Below, piece by piece: positions 12,001 through 18,323 of a DNA stretch of 64,000 nt; within the stretch, counting starts at the first letter, position 1; every line of letters begins with the position of its first letter. This stretch comes from Pelomonas caseinilytica (lineage in GTDB: Bacteria; Pseudomonadota; Gammaproteobacteria; Burkholderiales; Burkholderiaceae_C). Both the position numbers and the translations under genes were made by a program. The notes beneath the pieces were generated by a model, which was not told the DNA's origin, made no database searches, and saw only the letters and a list, made by a program, of their open reading frames with translations. Location of the stretch: positions 169,107-233,106 of the forward strand of contig NZ_JAJTWT010000010.1 in the NCBI RefSeq assembly GCF_021353235.1. The letters are read 5' to 3'.

Positions 12001-14908
12001 CTCGCTGCAGGGCGGCATCGGCCTGTCCAACACCGACGCGGCCCTCAACCTGCAGGCCGACGGCTCGGTCTACCGCGCCGCCGGCGTGCGCTTCAGCACC
12101 CTGGATGGCACCCTGCTGGCCGCGCCGCCGGCCAACGGCCCCTTCCAGGTCAGCATCGCCCTGGGCAATGCCGACCTGTCGCACGGCGTGTCGGTCTATT
12201 TCGACCTGCTGGGCTTCGGCGCCCAGGGCAGCCGCGTCGTCGTCGACAACGTGCGCTTCGACGACAAGATGCCGGCGAATGCCGCGCCGGTGGCCCAGGC
12301 CGACGCCGTCGTCACCGCCCAGGACACGCCGCTGACCTTCGACCCCCGCGCCAACGACAGCGACGCCAACGGCGACGCCCTCGTCATCGACATCACCGGC
12401 CAGCCGGCCCACGGCACGGTGACGCTGCTGCCCGACGGCCGCGTCACCTACACGCCGGCCGCCGGCTTCAGCGGCACCGACGTGTTCGGCTACCGCGTGG
12501 GCGACGGCCTGGCCTGGTCCGAGCCCACGACGGTCAGCATCACCGTCACGCCGGCCGGCGGCCCGGCCAACACGGCGCCGGTGGCCAACCCCGACAGCGT
12601 CACGACGGGCGCCGGCCAGCCGGTGCAATTCGACGTGCGCGCCAACGACACCGACGCCGAAGGCGACCCGCTGCAGGTGACGGTGCTGACGGCGCCCCGG
12701 CACGGCAGCGTGGCCCTGCAGCCGGACGGCACGCTGCGCTACACGCCGGCAGCCGGCTACGCCGGCAGCGACAGCTTCACCTACCAGGTCAACGACGGCC
12801 GGGCCAGCTCCCAGCCGGCCCTCGTCAGCATCACGGTGACACCCGCGGCCAACCACGCTCCGCAGGCGGCGGACGACACCGCCACGACGCTGCAGGGACA
12901 GCCGGTCGCCATCGACGTGCTGGCCAACGACAGCGACGAAGACGGCAACGCGCTGACGGCCACCGTCGCCACCGGCCCGGCCCACGGGACGGTGACGGTG
13001 GGGGCGGACGGCCGCCTGGTCTACACACCCGAGGCGGGCTTTGCCGGCAGCGACAGCTTCACCTACGTCGCCGGCGACGGCCAGGCCGCCTCGGCACCCG
13101 CGACGGTGCGCATCACCGTGACGCCCACCACCCCGGCCCCGGCGCCCGCGCCGGTGGCCGTGGACGATACCCTCACGCTGGCCGAGGACGGCAGCCTGCG
13201 TTTCGACGTGCGGGCCAACGACCAGGCCGCCCCCGGCCGCAGCCTGAGCGTGGAGGTGCTGACGCCGCCGGCCCACGGCGTGCTGGTGGCCCTGCCCGAC
13301 GGCAGCTTCAGCTACACCCCGGCGGCCGACTTCTTCGGCAGCGACGGCTTCAGCTACCGCGTCAACGACGGCAGCGCCAACAGCGGCATCGCCCACGTGG
13401 CCATCACCGTCACGCCGGTGGACGATGCCCCGGTCGTGCAGCCGGTGGCCGACGTGAGCGTGCTCGAAGGCGGCCAGGTCGTCGTCGACCTGCAGGCCAG
13501 CGACATCGACTCCACCGGCCCGCTGACCTACACCCTGCGCGACGCCCCGGCCGGCGCCACCATCGACGCCAACGGCCGCATCCGCTGGCGCGCCGCCGAT
13601 GGCCCGGCCGACGTGGCCTTCACCGCCGAGGTGTCGGACGCCCAGGGCGCGAAGACCCAGGCCCGCTTCGTCGTGCACGTCGGCAACGTCGTGCCGACCG
13701 TGAGCTTCGACGGGGCCGCCACCGTGCAGGCCGGCCAGGCCTACACCCTGGGCTTCACCCTGGCCGATCCCGGCCAGGACACGGTCTCCCAACTGGTGGT
13801 GGACTGGGGCGACGGCCAGCTCGAGGCCATCAGCCCGACAGCCACCCAGGCCAGCCACGTCTACCGCACGGCCCAGGCCGGCGTGCAGATCCGCCTGCTC
13901 GTCACCGACGAGGACGGCAGTTATGCCTACGCCGCGCCGCTGCTGACGGTGCTGGCCCAGCCGGCGCCCACCCCGACGCCGGCCCCGGCGCCTCAACCCC
14001 AGCCCGCCACCGGCGTGCCGGGCGGCGTGGCAGGCGGCGGCACGAGCCGGGCACAGCCGGGCAGCCTCGACGGGCTGCGCGTCGGCCTGCCGCAGGGCGG
14101 CACGGCGGCGGCGGACTTCGGCGTGACCAGCTTCGGCCAGTCGGCCCACTGGAACGTGCAGCCGCTGGCGCGGGCCTCGCAGGAGAGCCTGTCGCCGGCG
14201 CTGCAGAACCTGCCGCAGCCGCTGACGCCGGAGGCCATCGCCCAGCTGATCGAGAGCCAGCCGACCTCGGCCGGCCAGCGCCCGGCGCTTTACGTGAGCG
14301 AGCTCTTCGCCACGGCCGGCGGCATCCACCTGCGCTTCAACAAGGCGCTGGACCTGCGCGCCCTGGCGCACGGCGCCCCGCTGGCGGCCGGCCTCGCCAA
14401 CCGCGACCTCGTCGTGCTGGTGAACGGCCGCCCCCTGGCCGGCCACCTCGTCGTCGACCTCGACGGCGCGGGCTTCCTCTTCGTGCCCGAGGGCGGCGTG
14501 CTGCCGGACGGCGAGTTCGAGATCCTGATCCGCACCGACGGTGGCAGCTTCGTCAGCGTGGACGGCGAGATCCTCGACGGCAACGACGACGGCCAGCCCG
14601 GCAGCCCCTTCAAGGCGCGCATGACGGTCAAGCGCCCGGCCCTGCTCGGCCAGGCCGAGGTGGCCACCGAGCCCGACGTGCTGGAGGCCGGCTGGTCCGC
14701 CACCGGCGGCCTGGGCGGCGCGGCCGTGCTGGCCTTCGGCCACTGGCGCCGCCGCGCCGAAGACGAGGAGGAAGCCGCGGCCGACGCCATCCGCGTGCGG
14801 CTGGAGCGCGGCACGGTCGGCAACGCCGGCCATGCGGCCTCCGGCTGGCTGGCCGGCTGGCTCGACCGTCCGGCCGCCGCCGTCAACCGCTGGCGCATCA
14901 AGCCATGA
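2..14908 (+). CDS. Giant RHS/YD-repeat surface or secreted protein with zincin motif and Ig-like repeats (5' end outside window)
   Basis: The frame is open from base 2, so the gene begins upstream; at least 4968 codons lie here. In order: an unrecognised N-terminal region to about 1800; a long array of YD (Tyr-Asp) repeats, about 1830-8400; an RHS core (LADHLGTVRDVV, then a YDPASGRF motif) at about 8640-8945; an Ala/Glu-rich helical stretch at 9400-9900; a segment with weak resemblance to edema-factor-type cyclases at about 10060-10650; a HEIGH zinc-protease motif at 11422-11436; four Ig/cadherin-like repeats, 12277-13415; one more beta-sandwich domain and a PKD-like domain to about 13960; a Pro-rich linker; and a C-terminal domain with a short hydrophobic then basic stretch at 14701-14757. 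RHS proteins form a beta-cocoon shell around a cargo domain. No small immunity gene follows; export genes do. Function is inferred as a giant exported or surface protein. Confidence 0.9.
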   Translation: MDVKDLSGSPLGTAHALLQGNGLTLGSTSDSFDVNNASDVIVIPADTFKSVLGHSHPEYMLVAGYDRYQQGIPSSDPDYALTSPGSGQPSGSNIGIVRDGQLLAATTPIPLGVLDNLALASGYNYLFAAYRGVDVTVADPNAPGGVRRTTGAVMAYNLVNLIGQVEDIYNNSALSQAQKDRMARFPIEQLTTNAEILPLQEDLQGFNTNMDIKADYRVIGANTARGEYTFGVPYVMDGYGHYIDAQNNVLPYWRDAKGNWYIVTWDANNNITARVPYTNGVPPGVQLSPNAPFATGGSAQGLSAHPTEVAPGPRVVNQFDFGRSSALNDRNDMGVKDLLDKIVGDPQNCPPDQVGSTVQMDSGVVNETHALVSYQSLGQTQQLTLSYDSLAADPRHILNFSFEDLGAELAAYKPHAAPEELAADGSLIMAVHVVATGEDGSSITTPTQYWKVPAGQNTITAAMLVDFSGLPAGNVQYQVVAHVGGKDRVTGGTRLNTNGVDSAFGRGWSLQGLQTLTLDAEGGVTVLDGNGNGQHFNHARTPELQTSTCVLAAEDVYIGADDNFTTLKKNAAGEFERTLQDGTVYTYTTPTQDAATGKTQPGHLVKVTDRYGNATQYDYDSQGNLVKITDPVGLATQFGYSGKHVTSITDPAGRVTKLIYSGNDLVKVVDPDASFNSYGYDAQGHLTTSTSKLGATDVHVYDTVSGRLVEVDRADGTVTHVKPWQLNGLTDPALTLDKAHTVQASTARIETFKATLEMPNGNVRTQTMDEHGRVLKEEDSLGARETFVRDEHGNVTKTIDDDGGEVTSTYDAQGNRLTMTDAIGTTSFTYDGKFHRVTSTTDALGHSTHYQIDAKGNNLGTTNADGTQTLYAYLPQGMLRTSTDAMGRQTAYFYDNFGRLAKVRNPDTSFRTYEYDLAGNVTAMTDENGHRTEYSYDAMNRVVATKTADPDGGGPLEAGERSSTYDAAGNMLTQTDELGQVTTMTYDTLGRLTSTKDRNGNTTKREYDASGNLKTLTDGRGNKTEYEYDLRNRIVKQTDALDGEKTYAYDDGGNLPSDVTDEAGHTTHFEYDARGRLLSQTNANGETTSYTYDAANNRTSITDANNHVTTFTYDSMNRVIAVEDALHGVSTVEYDPVGNVIARTDALHHTTKTEFDLRDRPVRQTDALGGVTQWAYDDVGNLISSTDALGRVTKYGYDALNRRVSITRPDPDGNGPLLASVTTMAYDAANRLVATTDANGHTTTYAYDAMGRLVSTTDALNHTTTRSYDANGNVVKLVDALGATTVNEYDELNRLVTTTLPDPDGTTGASVSPVRHFKYDAVGNLIEVTDANSHKTTYEYDKVGRQVKMTDAENGVTRREYDKVGNLKAIVNPLGYRTEYLYDALDRRVSEKRPGSGGSPASVTETGYDAVGNVVTIVDAEGHATGYGYDALNRQISRTDALHGVASMAYDKVGNLIASTDEEGRTTRYVYDEQDRRVQVIQPDPSGGSGDGPKTHFAYDAGGNLLSVTDALGHETRYTYDALNRLTKTTYADDTSTTQSYDEVGRLLTTTDETGATTTRAYDFLGRLTRLTEPDPDGGGPLTAPVTLMSYDAEGNLVQVKDARGNVTKFTYDGLNRRVDKIDALNHTSSLHYDAAGHVIETIDATGRRTRYDVDAQGRTLKITEDDPDGQAGPQAAPVTTYTYNALGQVLTVKDANGHVTRHEYDKLNREVKLVDALNGTSTLEYDKVGNIVASTDALGRRTVTTYDALDRAIRVEQPDPDGSGAQQAPVSTMTYDDVGNLLTMTDAVGAVTTYAYDERNRAVKMVDALNGVMKTGYDAAGRVTSVTDALGRVTTTAYDALGRVTSITAPDPDGAGSQAASVTRFDYDAMGNLLRRTDALGRVTQYGYDELNRRIETIDADGHSATLAYDEVGRLTVSTDVLGNATHYAYDRLGRLVSTTRPDPDGAGPLAAPVTRYSYDAVGNLLTVTDPAGGVATFGYDELNRRVTTKDALNQTSSVGYDAVGNIVRITDAAGQTTLREFDALDRLVSQTGPDPDGAAGPLAAPVTQYRYDANGREIERIDANGHGTKTTYDKLGRTLTVTDALDGVSSFAYDAVGNLVTATDALGRATHYAYDGMNRRVGVLQPDPDGNGPDAAPATAMVYDAVGNLVAVSDPLGHVTEYGYDALNRNVSMKDALGQTSRRVYDAAGNLVASVDAAGQATTYAYDNLYRLTRVTQPDPDGAAGPQAAPVTRYGYDIKGNRTSVTDALGRTTLTEYDALDRVVKVTDALNGVSTLERDASGNIVKATDALNRVTRYGYDNLNRLTSVTDPMGFVTRTAYDAVGNVVSKTDALGKETRYEQDALNRTVKVTDALGGVTRMAYDAVGNLVQTTDALGHVRTDAYDGLNRRVQHTEPDPDGSGPQAAAVTRWSYDLDGNLVATTDPLGKVTTRTYDALNRLLTSTDPLGGKTQYGYDALGNLKFLVDADGYRTDYAYDTLSRRVAEMDPYGAVTTFGFDAVGNLLSQKDRLGRTTTYTYDALNRQTQEQWQDAQGQTTRTTTRGYDAAGQLLTVTDPDASYAYTYDDDGRLVSQDNAGSPGQPHEVTLYAYDKAGRQTSATQQVNGQAVLTTTRSYDALGRLTDVAQAGSAAGAGAHVAMGYDAVGQILSIDRYTAGGATAAVTTRYTWDDAGRVLEIKHANAGGTVNDIVHQWDVASRLVATTSSDGSTAYSYDARGQLTGVDFSFQADESFGYDANGNPTGPGTTTGKANRVLSDARYSYTYDAEGNLLTRTETASGTVTRYTWDQRNRLVATTITNAQGQLTDSQSFKYDAFGRRIEQTEDADGAGAGAAVTQHLLNDGAQIALALDGAGAVQQSFMYGDRVDQVLMERHGASQTWSLADHLGTVRDVVDASGNLVDHLRYNAFGLVTGQTQAAAAPRFSYTGREYNAALGLYDLRARWYDPASGRFISEDPSGFAGGDANLYRYAANDPVTRMDPWGLSSEFWDGAKGVGGAVVDTVGQGLVGGGVAVGHFLTSFVTGIADLAWGAADVAYFGLKVVGGEINAGLYAATGNETFRQNAELLYNNSIGPIVDKFNDPCGDFLHSLASIPSMISPDKGLTTRLHEWEDGVFDKWSPGYRDAAKASRDVTDIASIFLDPLAAEGIVSKAKGVGSLGSSIEKLGSASRAEMAELRLQREASKFGRAATEAELAAVRAAEQSGHSMSEIDKLSHGLVRQTQADAALGRAEATANNAIRAADEAVQSARQAATTVSADQARARALINNLQETRKAAEMEREAAAARRAAGIVEKVEKGKDDKTWIDTTVAATKKFLKQFGSVSAASASEKAAIAAEIERAARDGMSIANEVGMVQGKLRVEVRSADILTAAGNRFGFRMGLEAKPEALKAKSYFGLVPMKDKIAKEGGYIKSFLGTEGGSLGEKFQNWMRGNFYRGDQDIARATLTYVTADNRVVTYTLNNSEILAMGDRMNETLALQGHTPSFLHGAHTTMDPVHGGYVDAALITKIDAPGSVTQFRMDYGTGELLQRERNASQYYHLLDSTNGASLWDNTWTLEKGVWNPRNEAMKWSNVSYDGRSALTYRDAVQNPLTATRLAEIDQVMANADRMQSDRFFRALDRQTAGAGSPMLDRTGAHFYDPGWVQQRFPELAAARPDLVTPAMPAVPRTEAQMDALFEEFRRAGVVTDEMIRKGVPFVGLQGSTTQQFAAPDMGAVLKLADVAQSLWRLAGAGAGMQLRVSFADLPTGELGEAYVTQLDANGLPSEGRIVLDIDADGHGWFVDATPLDASEFNGSATSPAAGRYDLVTVLAHEIGHTLGFLRGFSGFDRSLVAQPDGSIRLRTNTFSAALSADGEHLAGNATAGDLMSAGLGLGQRRLPSVLDAQIVAAARSGATALGSVQQVSLGGSRDLANSGLLPNGDFGNAVPGSAGFGWSVSGAASVQNGQAVLAETSTIASRFTQTVSAVPAGATVLTFTVVQTHFDLPAGGPQDAFEVALIDPVTHASLQGGIGLSNTDAALNLQADGSVYRAAGVRFSTLDGTLLAAPPANGPFQVSIALGNADLSHGVSVYFDLLGFGAQGSRVVVDNVRFDDKMPANAAPVAQADAVVTAQDTPLTFDPRANDSDANGDALVIDITGQPAHGTVTLLPDGRVTYTPAAGFSGTDVFGYRVGDGLAWSEPTTVSITVTPAGGPANTAPVANPDSVTTGAGQPVQFDVRANDTDAEGDPLQVTVLTAPRHGSVALQPDGTLRYTPAAGYAGSDSFTYQVNDGRASSQPALVSITVTPAANHAPQAADDTATTLQGQPVAIDVLANDSDEDGNALTATVATGPAHGTVTVGADGRLVYTPEAGFAGSDSFTYVAGDGQAASAPATVRITVTPTTPAPAPAPVAVDDTLTLAEDGSLRFDVRANDQAAPGRSLSVEVLTPPAHGVLVALPDGSFSYTPAADFFGSDGFSYRVNDGSANSGIAHVAITVTPVDDAPVVQPVADVSVLEGGQVVVDLQASDIDSTGPLTYTLRDAPAGATIDANGRIRWRAADGPADVAFTAEVSDAQGAKTQARFVVHVGNVVPTVSFDGAATVQAGQAYTLGFTLADPGQDTVSQLVVDWGDGQLEAISPTATQASHVYRTAQAGVQIRLLVTDEDGSYAYAAPLLTVLAQPAPTPTPAPAPQPQPATGVPGGVAGGGTSRAQPGSLDGLRVGLPQGGTAAADFGVTSFGQSAHWNVQPLARASQESLSPALQNLPQPLTPEAIAQLIESQPTSAGQRPALYVSELFATAGGIHLRFNKALDLRALAHGAPLAAGLANRDLVVLVNGRPLAGHLVVDLDGAGFLFVPEGGVLPDGEFEILIRTDGGSFVSVDGEILDGNDDGQPGSPFKARMTVKRPALLGQAEVATEPDVLEAGWSATGGLGGAAVLAFGHWRRRAEDEEEAAADAIRVRLERGTVGNAGHAASGWLAGWLDRPAAAVNRWRIKP
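1830..8400 (+). repeat. YD-repeat array with a roughly 276-bp higher-order period
   Basis: Within the giant gene, units of the type YDxxGN-L-xxxTDALGRxTxYxYD recur about every 20-23 codons. On top of this, an insert of the form PDPDG-x-GP-xAAPVT recurs near 3630, 3900, 4180 (degenerate), 4450, 4720, 5000, 5280, 5555, 5830, 6105, 6385, 6660 and 7190. The spacing is 270-280 bases (about 92 codons, four YD units). The last interval is about double, as if one unit had lost its insert. This indicates growth by tandem duplication of a four-repeat module. Confidence 0.9.
12277..13415 (+). repeat. Four tandem Ig/cadherin-like repeats
   Basis: Four protein repeats of about 95 residues begin near 12277, 12570, 12852 and 13145. 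Each has the pattern AP-VA-x-D, then an ANDSDxxGD-type acidic loop, HGTV, YTPAAGFxGxDxFxYxVxDG and a closing SITVTP strand. This is the Big_9/VCBS-like fold used as spacer stalks in large bacterial adhesins. The acidic loops are candidate calcium sites. They probably extend the C-terminal part away from the cell or support folding outside it. Confidence 0.85.
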
Positions 14909-14955
14909 CGCCGCTCCACCCCATTCCGACGACAAGAAATCCCGAGGACCCCACC

Positions 14956-16296
14956 ATGTTCATTCCCGCCCTGCCCGCCGCCCGCCACCCGTCGCGCGCC
15001 TGCGCCGCCCTGCTGGCCCTGGCCAGCGCCGCGGCTGGCGCAGACACGCTCAGCGAGATCTACCTGCAGGCGCGCGCCAACGACCCCATCTTCGGCGCCG
15101 CCACGGCCACGGCCGCGGCGGGCCGCGAGAAGGAGTTCCAGGCACGCGCCGGGCTGCTGCCCACGGTGACCGCCAGCGCCACCATCCAGCGCGACCTGGA
15201 GCACTCCAACTACATCGACGGCAAGCGCCGCATCTACAGCAACCGGCCGTGGAACGTGACGCTCAACCAGCCCCTCTTCCGCCTGGCCAACATGCGCGGC
15301 TACGAGCAGGGCGTGCTGCAGTCGCAGCTGGCCGACCAGCAACTGCGCCTGGCCGAGCAGGACCTGCTGCTGCGCGTGGCCAAGGCCTATTTCGACGTGC
15401 TGCAGGCCCAGGACGCCCTGGCCGCCATGACGGCCCAGCGCGACGCCTTCGCCCAGCAGCTGGCCCAGTCCAAGCGCAGCTTCGACGTCGGCCTGTCCAG
15501 CATCACCGACCTGAACGAGGCCCAGGCCCGCAACGACCTCGGCGTGGCCCAGGAGATCGGGGCGCGCAACGACCTGGAGGTCAAGCGCCGCACGCTCGAG
15601 AAGCTCATCGGCCGCGAGCTGCCGCCTCTCGCCACCGTCGCCCCCGAGGCCGGCGTCAACGTGCTGACCGCGGAACAGGCCGAACGCCTGGTGGAGCGCG
15701 CCCCGAGCGACTCGTTGCAGGTGGCCGCGGGCGAGACCGCCGAGCAGGTCGCCAAGCTGGAAATCGACCGCCAGCACGCCTCGCGCGCGCCCACCATCGA
15801 CCTCGTGCTCAACGCCAACGAGCGCAATTCGACGGCCTACGTCTCGCCCGGCAACTCGCGCAACTACACGGCGGGGCTGGAGATCCAGATCCCGGTCTTC
15901 CAGGGCGGCGCCGTCGACTCGCGCACCCGCGAAGCCGTGGCCAACCTCGAGCGCACCCGCCAGGAGCTGCTCAACGCCCGGGCGCAGGCCCGGCTCGACG
16001 CCCGCCAGGCCTACCTCGGCGTGCAGTCGGGCTCGGCCCTGTACACCTCGCTGCGCCAGGCTCTGGTCTCGGGCGAGACCCAGGTCAAGTCGACGACTCG
16101 GGGGCTGGAGGTCGGCACGCGCACGCGGGTGGACGTGCTCAATGCCGAGCAGCAGCTCTTCGCCACTCGCAAGGACCTGGCCGCCGCCCGCTACCAGACG
16201 CTGATGGCCGGCCTGCAGCTCAAGGCCGCCGCCGGCGCGCTGAGTGAAGAGGACTTCCGCGGCCTGGACGCCCTCATGGTGAACCCCAAGCCCTGA
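14956..16296 (+). CDS. TolC-family outer-membrane efflux/secretion channel
   Basis: Encodes 446 residues. The start at 14956 is chosen because GAGGA lies seven bases upstream and a signal peptide follows directly (cleavage expected after ...ASAAAGA, before DTLSEIY). An alternative ATG at 14905 overlaps the stop of the giant gene but would put a Pro-rich stretch ahead of the signal. The mature part has the TolC layout: two similar halves rich in long helices, each ending in the region that forms barrel strands (NRPWNVTLNQPLF in the first, GLEIQIPVF in the second). TolC proteins form the outer-membrane duct of type I secretion and efflux. The position right behind the giant gene and ahead of HlyD-type adaptors suggests it is the exit channel for that protein. 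Confidence 0.93.
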   Translation: MFIPALPAARHPSRACAALLALASAAAGADTLSEIYLQARANDPIFGAATATAAAGREKEFQARAGLLPTVTASATIQRDLEHSNYIDGKRRIYSNRPWNVTLNQPLFRLANMRGYEQGVLQSQLADQQLRLAEQDLLLRVAKAYFDVLQAQDALAAMTAQRDAFAQQLAQSKRSFDVGLSSITDLNEAQARNDLGVAQEIGARNDLEVKRRTLEKLIGRELPPLATVAPEAGVNVLTAEQAERLVERAPSDSLQVAAGETAEQVAKLEIDRQHASRAPTIDLVLNANERNSTAYVSPGNSRNYTAGLEIQIPVFQGGAVDSRTREAVANLERTRQELLNARAQARLDARQAYLGVQSGSALYTSLRQALVSGETQVKSTTRGLEVGTRTRVDVLNAEQQLFATRKDLAAARYQTLMAGLQLKAAAGALSEEDFRGLDALMVNPKP

Positions 16297-16343
16297 CGCC
16301 TTCCTCGCGCGCCATCTCGGTTATCCAATCCGCGTTCGCGGCA

Positions 16344-16367
16344 TTCCGCGACTCAACGAATGCGGAA
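16344..16367. promoter_or_regulatory. Inverted repeat in the gap between tolC and the GAF/HlyD gene
   Basis: TTCCGC at 16344-16349 is mirrored by GCGGAA at 16362-16367. It lies in the 136-base gap 16297-16432, the largest gap in the export locus. It could be an operator or a weak hairpin. I see no T-tract and no convincing sigma-70 promoter in the gap. Confidence 0.3.
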
Positions 16368-16432
16368 ATGGGTGTCACTTCCGCGCCCACCGGGCGAGCC
16401 GCTAACGTGCGGGTCGCCCTTTTGCTGATTCC

Positions 16433-18313
16433 ATGTCCACGCTGACCTCCCCGACCGCCACCGAAGCCAGCCCCCCGGCCGGCGCGACGCTCCAGGCGCC
16501 CCCCGCGCCGGACACGCCGCTGGACGCCTGGCAGGCGCTGGCCCTCGCCCGCACCGGCGACCAGCTCGCCCAGGCCTGGCTGGGCGTGCTCTGCCATGCG
16601 CTGCTGCGGGCGCGTGCCGGCCTGGTGCTGATGGCCCAGCCCGACGGCGCCTTCGCGCCCGTGGCGGCCGTGCCGCCTGGCAAGGAGCTGGGCCACCTGG
16701 CCGAGGTCGCCACCGAGGCGCTGCGCCAGCGCGCCGGCGTGCTGCGCCACAACGCCGCCGGCGAGGCCCTGCTGGCCTACCCGCTCAGCCAGGCTGACAG
16801 CCTCTCGGGCGTGATCGTCCTCGACCTGGGTCCGGCCGACGCGGCCGACGCCGAGCGCGCCCGCCAGCTGACCCACTGGGGCGCCGGCTGGCTGCTGGAC
16901 CTGATGCGCCAGCTCGACCAGGCCCGCATCCACGCCGGCGCCCGCCAGGCGCGGGTGCTGCTGGACACCGTGCTGGCCCTGCAGAACGAGCCGGGCCTGC
17001 GCGAAGCCGGCATCGCCCTCGTCCACGCCGTGGGCCGCGAGTTCGGCTGCCACCAGGTGCAGCTGGCCCTGGCCGAAGGCCGGACGCTGCGCCGCCAGGC
17101 CGTCTCGCATGCCGCCGTGTCCGACGACCGCAGCCAGCAGGCCGCGCTGGCCCTGCAGGCCATGCACGAGGCCTTCGACCAGGAGCAGCGCCTGCTCTGG
17201 CCCGAGCCGCCGCCGGCAGAAGGCGAGGTGGCCGTGCGCATCACCGCCGGCCACGCCCGCTATGCCCACGAGGCCGGCGCCAAGGCCCTGTGCAGCCTGC
17301 CCCTGGTGGCCGGGCATCAGGCCGTCGGCGTGCTGCTGCTGGAACGCGACACGCCCTTCAGCACCGGCGAGGCCGAGCTGCTCGACGCCCTCGGTCCCGC
17401 CGTGGGGCCGCTGCTGGTGCTGCAGCGCGAGGCGGGCCAGGGCGCCGTGGCGCGGCTCGGCCGCTCCCTGCGCTCGGCCCTGGGCGCAGCCACCGACGGC
17501 TCGCGGCCGGCCCTCAAGCTGGGCCTCGCCGTGGCGGCCGTCGTGCTGCTGCTGCTCGCGGTGGTGCCGGTGCCGTATCACGTCAGCGCCTCGGCCCTCG
17601 TCGAGGGGGCCCAGCAGCGCGCCGCGGTCGCGCCCTTCGAGGGCTATGTGCGCGAGGCGCCGGCCCGCGCCGGCGACGCGGTCAAGACCGGCCAGCTGCT
17701 GGCCCGGCTGGAGGACAAGGACCTGCTGCTGGAGAAGACCCGCTGGGAGTCCGAGCTGGACGTGGCCCAGCGCAAGGAGCGCGAGGCCATGGCCCGCGGC
17801 AACCGCGTCGACCAGCGCCTGGCCGCCGCCCAGGCCAACCAGGCCCGCGCCCAGCTCGACCTGGCCACGTCCAAGCTGGAGCGGGTGGCCATCACGGCGC
17901 CCTTCGACGGCATCGTGGTCAAGGGCGACCTGTCGCAGCAGCTCGGCTCGCCGGTCGAGCAGGGCAAGGTGCTGTTCGAGATCGCGCCCATGAACGCCTG
18001 GCGCGTCATCCTGAAGGTCGACGAGCGCGACATCGCCGACGTGCGGCCGGGCGCCGGCGGCAGCCTGGTGCTGGCCAGCCTGCCGGGCCAGAGCTGGCCC
18101 TTCACGGTCAAGAAGATCACGCCGGTGTCGGTGCCCGAGGAGGGGCGCAACCAGTTCCGGGTCGAGGCCGAGCTGGCCGGCGCTGCGCCCAAGCTCAGCC
18201 CCAACATGGAGGGCGTGGGCAAGATCGACGCCGGCTCGGCCAGCCTGCTGTGGGCGTGGACGCACCCGCTGCTGGACTGGCTGCGCCTGGCCTGGTGGAA
18301 GCTGCTGCCGTGA
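16433..18313 (+). CDS. GAF-domain / HlyD membrane-fusion fusion protein
   Basis: Encodes 626 residues. The first 360 or so are cytosolic and contain GAF-like sensory folds (the second around residues 170-330, with GxxALCSLPLVAGHQAVGVLLLE). A single membrane span at about 361-381 (LGLAVAAVVLLLLAVV) is followed by PVPYHVSASALVEG, the typical start of an HlyD adaptor. The periplasmic part holds a split lipoyl domain (APFEGYVREAPARAGDAV and ITAPFDGIVVKGDLSQ) flanking a short coiled coil, then a beta-barrel domain. HlyD adaptors bridge inner-membrane transporters and TolC. The GAF half would let a cytosolic ligand or the motor act on the adaptor. The next gene starts ten bases downstream. Confidence 0.85.
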   Translation: MSTLTSPTATEASPPAGATLQAPPAPDTPLDAWQALALARTGDQLAQAWLGVLCHALLRARAGLVLMAQPDGAFAPVAAVPPGKELGHLAEVATEALRQRAGVLRHNAAGEALLAYPLSQADSLSGVIVLDLGPADAADAERARQLTHWGAGWLLDLMRQLDQARIHAGARQARVLLDTVLALQNEPGLREAGIALVHAVGREFGCHQVQLALAEGRTLRRQAVSHAAVSDDRSQQAALALQAMHEAFDQEQRLLWPEPPPAEGEVAVRITAGHARYAHEAGAKALCSLPLVAGHQAVGVLLLERDTPFSTGEAELLDALGPAVGPLLVLQREAGQGAVARLGRSLRSALGAATDGSRPALKLGLAVAAVVLLLLAVVPVPYHVSASALVEGAQQRAAVAPFEGYVREAPARAGDAVKTGQLLARLEDKDLLLEKTRWESELDVAQRKEREAMARGNRVDQRLAAAQANQARAQLDLATSKLERVAITAPFDGIVVKGDLSQQLGSPVEQGKVLFEIAPMNAWRVILKVDERDIADVRPGAGGSLVLASLPGQSWPFTVKKITPVSVPEEGRNQFRVEAELAGAAPKLSPNMEGVGKIDAGSASLLWAWTHPLLDWLRLAWWKLLP

Positions 18314-18323
18314 GGGCCCGCCC

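Noticed and set aside
8946..14908. Search for an RHS immunity gene or silent toxin tips downstream of the core
   Set aside because: The frame runs on for 6 kb and the next gene is tolC; no small acidic or membrane immunity-like ORF and no duplicated core fragment is visible.
10699..14955. Long open frame on the plus strand continuous with the TolC gene
   Set aside because: It is the +1 shadow of the giant gene: low-complexity Arg/Pro/Gly-rich text with no domain sense until the signal peptide at 14956.
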